46,529 nt of DNA from Sphingopyxis sp. Its GTDB lineage: Bacteria; Pseudomonadota; Alphaproteobacteria; Sphingomonadales; Sphingomonadaceae. Where the stretch lies: NCBI GenBank assembly GCA_016463225.1, contig JAEMRT010000031.1:2098-48626 (forward strand), written 5' to 3'. The stretch's first letter is position 1, and the number at the start of each line of letters is the position of its first letter. Positions 42,611 to 46,529 of this stretch are shown here, in pieces. The position numbers and the translations under genes were made by a program. The notes under the pieces are model-generated. The model ran no database searches, was not told where the DNA came from, and saw nothing but the letters and a program-made list of their open reading frames with translations.

Positions 42611-44074
42611 TTACGGATGGGGTCGCGCTGTCTCGGCCGCGACCGCTGCCATCGCCGCGATCCGTGTCTCATGATCCGACCGTGAAATCGGAAAACGGGC
42701 GATAAACGCAATGCTCGCCAGCGAAAAGCCGACCAGGACGATCAGATAATAGACGGCGAAATCGTTGAGGATCGTCTGTCCGATCATCCCGGGCTCGGCC
42801 TGCGCCGGGATGCCCGCGGCGCTGATGATCAGGCCGGTCAGAAACAGCCCCACCCCGGTCGCGCATTTCTGGACGAAGAAATAGGCTGAAAAGAACAGAC
42901 CTTCGGATCGCTCGCCGGTCTTTTCCTGCGACGCCTCGATGATGTCAGCCGCCATCGATTGCCCCAGCATCATCGACGCCACGGCGCAGGCGTTGGAAAG
43001 CGTGACCAGAGTGAACAGCGCGGGGATCAGTGCCGGGTCGTGGTTGGCGGGGAACTGGCCGAAATAGCGAAGTGCATAAGGCGTGACCGCCAGCAGCAGT
43101 GCTGCAATGCCTGCACCGACGGCGCCGGTCCGCTTTTCGATGCGCTTTTGCAGCAATCCGACGATCAGGAAGGCGCCGACGACACCGACGAACAAGGTCA
43201 CCGCATAGGCGAGGAAGCCCGCCTGCGGCATTTCCCAATAATAGCTCAGCATATAGGTGGTCGCCGAAAAGGTCATGCCCTGGTTCACATAAGCGAAGAG
43301 CGAGCTTGCGAGCAGAATCAGAAAGGCGCGATTGCCCAGCGTCCGGCCGATCTTGCGCAAAGTCGCCCCGAGCGGCAGGTGCGTCGGTGGGCTGCTGTCG
43401 AGCCGCGCGATGCGGCGGTGCGTGGTGATCGCAGACACGCTTGTCGCGACGATCATCAGGATCGCGCCGGTCCAGCCGTACAGCTGATAGCCATCGACGT
43501 TGAGCTGTCCGACCGGATAGCGCTCCGATGGCACCAGATACACCGCGAATGCCAGCGTCAGCATCAACAGGCCGCCAGCCCAGCCGAACATGAAACGCCA
43601 GCGCGTCAGCGAGGTGCGTTCGTCATAGTCGCTGGTGAGGCCGGGGACGACCGACAGCGCCGGAATTTCATAACAGGATACCGCGGCGCGCATCAGAAAT
43701 GCGAACAGCAAAAGATAGCCATAAAGCCAGCCCGAGGCGGCCAAAGGTGGATGCCACAACATCATCCATGCAGCGGCCATCGGCAGGATCGCGGCATACA
43801 TCCATGGGTGGCGCTTGCCCCAGCGGCTATGCGTCTTGTCACCCCAATAGCCCACCAGCGGATCGACTATGGCGTCGAGCAGCAACGCGATGAGCAAGAT
43901 AAAGCCGACGATCTTGGCGTCGAGCCCCAGCACCTGATTGTAGAAGAGCATCAGCAGGGTGGCGAAACCATTGTCCTTGACGCCATAGGCGACCGAGCCA
44001 AAGCCGTTGCCCAGCTTGATATGCAGCGGGAGCTTTTCGGTCGGCGGCAGCGGCGCCGAAGTGGCGGCCGTCAC
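42611..44074 (-). CDS. GPH-type MFS transporter
   Basis: This 487-aa inner-membrane protein has 12 predicted helices and the glycoside-pentoside-hexuronide:cation symporter pattern: an early YGVKDNGFATLLMLFYNQVLG, the segment DAIVDPLVGYWGDKTHSRWGKRHPW and the repeat-two region. It starts at a GTG at 44074 that overlaps the SDR stop as GTGA. Members of this family next to acyl-CoA dehydrogenase genes probably import carboxylic acids or lipids; a sugar substrate is not implied by this context. Confidence 0.88.
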   Translation of the reverse strand: MTAATSAPLPPTEKLPLHIKLGNGFGSVAYGVKDNGFATLLMLFYNQVLGLDAKIVGFILLIALLLDAIVDPLVGYWGDKTHSRWGKRHPWMYAAILPMAAAWMMLWHPPLAASGWLYGYLLLFAFLMRAAVSCYEIPALSVVPGLTSDYDERTSLTRWRFMFGWAGGLLMLTLAFAVYLVPSERYPVGQLNVDGYQLYGWTGAILMIVATSVSAITTHRRIARLDSSPPTHLPLGATLRKIGRTLGNRAFLILLASSLFAYVNQGMTFSATTYMLSYYWEMPQAGFLAYAVTLFVGVVGAFLIVGLLQKRIEKRTGAVGAGIAALLLAVTPYALRYFGQFPANHDPALIPALFTLVTLSNACAVASMMLGQSMAADIIEASQEKTGERSEGLFFSAYFFVQKCATGVGLFLTGLIISAAGIPAQAEPGMIGQTILNDFAVYYLIVLVGFSLASIAFIARFPISRSDHETRIAAMAAVAAETARPHP

Positions 44075-44928
44075 GCCGTCGCTCCAGCCTTGGCGGCCTC
44101 CTCCATCGCGACCAGCGCGTCGAACATGCCCGGCGATTCGGGATCCCAAGCGTGGCGCTGGCCGATCGTCAGTCCGCCATCGACCAGCAAATGGGTGCCG
44201 GTCATGAACGACGATTCGTCGCTGGCCAGGAACGCCACCGCATTGGCGATGTCGTCGGGCTGGCCGCCGCGCGCCACCGGCTGCGCCTGCGCGCTCATCC
44301 CCGCGATGATCGCATTGGCCTCGCCCTTCATCGCGTCGGGAACGTCGAGCGATGCGGTGAAGATATTGGTGTTGATAAAGCCCGGGCAGATCGCATTGAC
44401 GCGGATGCCATAGCGGGCGAGGTCGGTCGCCGCGACCTTCGACAGATGGAGCACCCCGACCTTGGCGACGGCATAGGCCGTCGGCGAATAACCCGCGCCC
44501 AGCGCTGCGACGCTCGCGGTGTTGATGATCGATGCACCCTTGCGGCCCTTCATGTGCGGCGCCGCATAGCGGATGCCCATCGCGACCGATTTGAGCACGA
44601 GGTCCATCGTCCGGTCCCAGCCTTCGGGGGTGATCTCGTCGATCGGGGCGCGGTCACCGCCCGCCGCGGCATTGTTGAAGACGATGTCGATGCCGCCGCC
44701 CTTCGCGGCCGCCGTGTCCATCAGCGCCTCGATATCGGACGGCCGGGTCACGTCGCAGCGGACAAAATCGATCTTGCCGTTCGATTGTTCGGCCAGCGCG
44801 CGGCCGCCCGCTTCGTCGATGTCGGCAGCAAAGACGTGCGCGCCTTCGCTGGCCAGTTTCAGAACTGTGGCTTTGCCGATTCCCGAAGCGGCTCCGGTGA
44901 CGACGGCAATCTTGCCTGCGAATCGCAT
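44071..44928 (-). CDS. SDR family oxidoreductase
   Basis: This 285-aa short-chain dehydrogenase has TGAASGIG, ADIDE (Asp favouring NAD), NNAAAGG, and the catalytic Ser139, Tyr152 and Lys156. I choose the ATG at 44928 because GGGAGA is then six bases upstream; the ATG at 44934 would touch it directly. It is transcribed divergently from the acyl-CoA dehydrogenase pair and is coupled to the transporter gene. It ends KAGATA. Likely acts on a hydroxyacyl or alcohol intermediate of the same pathway. Confidence 0.9.
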   Translation of the reverse strand: MRFAGKIAVVTGAASGIGKATVLKLASEGAHVFAADIDEAGGRALAEQSNGKIDFVRCDVTRPSDIEALMDTAAAKGGGIDIVFNNAAAGGDRAPIDEITPEGWDRTMDLVLKSVAMGIRYAAPHMKGRKGASIINTASVAALGAGYSPTAYAVAKVGVLHLSKVAATDLARYGIRVNAICPGFINTNIFTASLDVPDAMKGEANAIIAGMSAQAQPVARGGQPDDIANAVAFLASDESSFMTGTHLLVDGGLTIGQRHAWDPESPGMFDALVAMEEAAKAGATA

Positions 44929-45009
44929 ACCCATTCTCCCGTTTTCTTTTGCCACTTAGCTTAGGCGCGCGACGGGGCGCGTCAACGCTGGCCTGACGGA
45001 CGCTACGGC

Positions 45010-45052
45010 GCCGTAACGGCAGGTCGGGCTGCCCAAGTTGACGCTTGCGTAA
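45010..45052. promoter_or_regulatory. Divergent promoter region with two palindromic motifs
   Basis: The 171-base gap between the SDR and the acyl-CoA dehydrogenase holds GCCGTAACGGCAGGT (45010-45024), an exact 15-base copy of 33932-33946, and TGACGCTTGCGTAA (45039-45052), similar to the site at 42516. A TTGACG hexamer at 45038-45043 overlaps the second motif and could serve as a -35 box. Confidence 0.5.
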
Positions 45053-45099
45053 AGCAGGCGACTGCTCCTAGATTTGGGGCAGGAAGAGGAGCCTGAAAC

Positions 45100-46281
45100 A
45101 TGAGCGATCTGGACGCTTTTCGCGCCGAAGTGCGCGGCTGGCTGGAGGCGAACTGCCCCGCCGAAATGCGCGAACCCATCCGCGAGGAAGGCGATGTGTG
45201 CTGGGGCGGGCGCAATTGGGTGTTCAAGAATGACGCCCAGAAGGCGTGGCTCGAGGCGTGTGCGGCGAAGGGATATACCGTTCCCGACTGGCCCAAGGCC
45301 TATGGCGGCGCCGGGCTGACCCCCGAGCAGACCAAGGTCTTCAAACAGGAAATGAAGCGCATCCACGCGCGCTCGCCGCTCGACAGCTTCGGCATCTGGA
45401 TGCTCGGCCCCGCGCTGCTGCAATTCGGCACCGAGGAGCAGAAGGTTCAGTATCTGAACCCGATCGCGCGCGGCGAAATCCGCTGGTGCCAGGGCTATTC
45501 CGAACCCGGATCGGGCAGCGACCTCGTTTCGCTCCAGACGTTCGGCGAAGACAAGGGCGACCATTGGGTCGTCAACGGATCAAAGATCTGGACGAGCTAT
45601 GCCGATCAGGCCGACTGGATTTTCTGCCTTGTCCGCACCGACAAGGCGAACAAATATCAGGGCATCACCTTCATGCTCTTCGACATGGCGAGCAAGGGGG
45701 TCACGACCAAGCCAATCCTGCTGATTTCGGGCAACTCGCCCTTCTGCGAAACCTTCTTCGACGATGTCGAAGTGCCCAAGACGCAGTTCATCGGCGAGAT
45801 CAACCGCGGCTGGGACGTCGCCAAATATCTGCTCGGGCACGAACGCGAGATGATCTCGGGCGGCGGCGCGGGCGGCGACATGGTGAGCATCGGCGGCGCC
45901 TTTGCCAAGGCGTTCGGCAAGAATGCCGCGGGCGAACTCGACGACCCGATATTGCGCGCCGAAATGGCGGCGTTCGACGTCGACGTCTTCGCGTACCGCG
46001 CGATGGGCGAACGCTTCATGGACATGTGGAAAACCGGCCGCGCGCATCCGGCCAGCTCGAACATGATGAAATATGTCGGCACCGAACTCAACAAGCGCCG
46101 CCACGAACTCGTGATGTCGGGCGGTGGCAGCGAAGCGCTCGAATGGGACAGCGAAGAAACCAAGGGCGGCGCGCGCGCGCGCGGCTGGCTGCGCACCAAG
46201 GCCAATTCGATCGAAGGCGGCACGAGCGAAGTCATGCTCAACGTCATCGCCAAGCGTATCCTCGACCTTCCCGGAGCCTGA
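45100..46281 (+). CDS. Acyl-CoA dehydrogenase (FadE-like)
   Basis: This 393-aa flavoenzyme oxidises an acyl-CoA. It shows YSEPGSGSDLVSLQT (flavin contact), GSKIWTSYADQADW, the C-terminal RTKANSIEGGTSEVMLNVIAKRILDLP with a potential catalytic Glu372, and an unusual insertion DSEETKGGARARGWLR (residues about 349-364). The ATG at 45100 follows GAGGAG. A second acyl-CoA dehydrogenase gene starts three bases after the stop, suggesting a heteromeric pair or two consecutive steps. Confidence 0.92.
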   Translation: MSDLDAFRAEVRGWLEANCPAEMREPIREEGDVCWGGRNWVFKNDAQKAWLEACAAKGYTVPDWPKAYGGAGLTPEQTKVFKQEMKRIHARSPLDSFGIWMLGPALLQFGTEEQKVQYLNPIARGEIRWCQGYSEPGSGSDLVSLQTFGEDKGDHWVVNGSKIWTSYADQADWIFCLVRTDKANKYQGITFMLFDMASKGVTTKPILLISGNSPFCETFFDDVEVPKTQFIGEINRGWDVAKYLLGHEREMISGGGAGGDMVSIGGAFAKAFGKNAAGELDDPILRAEMAAFDVDVFAYRAMGERFMDMWKTGRAHPASSNMMKYVGTELNKRRHELVMSGGGSEALEWDSEETKGGARARGWLRTKANSIEGGTSEVMLNVIAKRILDLPGA

Positions 46282-46284
46282 CCC

Positions 46285-46529
46285 ATGCCTTTGTATCACA
46301 ATGACGACCAGGCGATGCTCAAGGACAGCGTCGCCCCCTTCGTGGCGGATCAGGCGCCGGTGTCGCACCTGCGCAAACTCCGCGACAGCGCCGACGCAAC
46401 CGGCTTTTCGCGCGACCTCTGGACGCAGTTCACCGAAATGGGCCTGCCCGGCATGCTCGTTCCCGAGGCGCATGGTGGGCTCGGCATGGGGCATATGGAG
46501 GCGGGCATCGTGCTCGAGGAAATCGGCCG
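46285..46529 (+). CDS. Acyl-CoA dehydrogenase, 3' end outside window
   Basis: Only the first 81 residues are visible (MPLYHNDDQAMLKDSVAPFV, then TEMGLPGMLVPEAHGGLGMG and AGIVLEEIG), which match the N-terminal domain of acyl-CoA dehydrogenases. The gene starts three bases after the preceding acyl-CoA dehydrogenase and is cut by the window edge. Catalytic residues lie beyond the sequence. Confidence 0.82.
   Translation, partial: MPLYHNDDQAMLKDSVAPFVADQAPVSHLRKLRDSADATGFSRDLWTQFTEMGLPGMLVPEAHGGLGMGHMEAGIVLEEIG

Noticed and set aside
42608..42616. CCGTTACGG, similar to the core of the 15-base motif at 33932 and 45010
   Set aside because: Only nine bases match and it overlaps a stop codon; this can be chance.
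1..46529. tRNA, rRNA, CRISPR arrays, integrases, transposases
   Set aside because: I looked for cloverleaf-like segments, regular direct repeats and mobile-element proteins and saw none; a computational scan would be decisive for tRNA and small RNAs.

Overview
The window is a GC-rich, gene-dense chromosomal segment that looks like a sphingomonad (alphaproteobacterium of the Sphingopyxis/Sphingomonas type). This rests on the TonB-receptor-centred carbohydrate locus, the codon bias, stop/start overlaps of the ATGA/GTGA type, and dispersed palindromic intergenic repeats that I associate with this group. The genus is an inference. I see no rRNA, tRNA, CRISPR array, transposase or prophage gene.

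Layout. (1) 1-5202, minus strand: a tripartite RND efflux operon (adaptor, pump, outer-membrane channel; the channel is cut by the window edge) with a 28-bp imperfect palindrome in its leader. (2) 5335-24668: a pectin/uronate locus. A LacI-type regulator faces an RpiB-fold isomerase, KduD, KDG kinase and a Tat-type carboxylesterase. A pectate lyase, secreted cupin and secreted alpha/beta hydrolase run on the minus strand, divergent from a 952-aa TonB-dependent receptor and a GH43 enzyme. Altronate dehydratase (minus) is divergent from a hydratase-family protein, a hexuronate MFS transporter, uronate isomerase UxaC and a UxuB-type reductase. Five near-identical sites built on GACACCGGT(G/T)(T/A)C lie in the three intergenic control regions, so one LacI-type regulator probably governs the whole locus. 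Unsaturated galacturonate from lyase cleavage would pass through the isomerase, KduD and KdgK; saturated galacturonate through UxaC, the reductase and UxaA; both routes meet at 2-keto-3-deoxygluconate.

(3) 24665-33584: a LysR regulator faces methylmalonate-semialdehyde dehydrogenase, and further on lie an acyl-CoA dehydrogenase, 3-hydroxyisobutyryl-CoA hydrolase, enoyl-CoA hydratase and 3-hydroxyisobutyrate dehydrogenase: every step of valine breakdown from isobutyryl-CoA to propionyl-CoA. A polysaccharide deacetylase, two small lipoproteins (one an I78 peptidase inhibitor) and a RidA-fold protein are inserted between them. (4) 33585-46529: acyl-CoA/lipid catabolism, mostly minus strand: a fused FadB-like enzyme, a serine hydrolase, two SDRs, an APH-type phosphotransferase, a zinc alcohol dehydrogenase and an ACAD10/11-like acyl-CoA dehydrogenase; then a GPH-type transporter and an SDR divergent from two tandem acyl-CoA dehydrogenases (the last cut by the window edge).

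The most interesting candidates are the isomerase replacement and apparent missing steps in the uronate locus, the shared operator family, a separate-gene version of the ACAD10/11 kinase plus dehydrogenase pair (possible 4-hydroxyacyl-CoA catabolism), and an RND pump whose switch loop has become six glycines.
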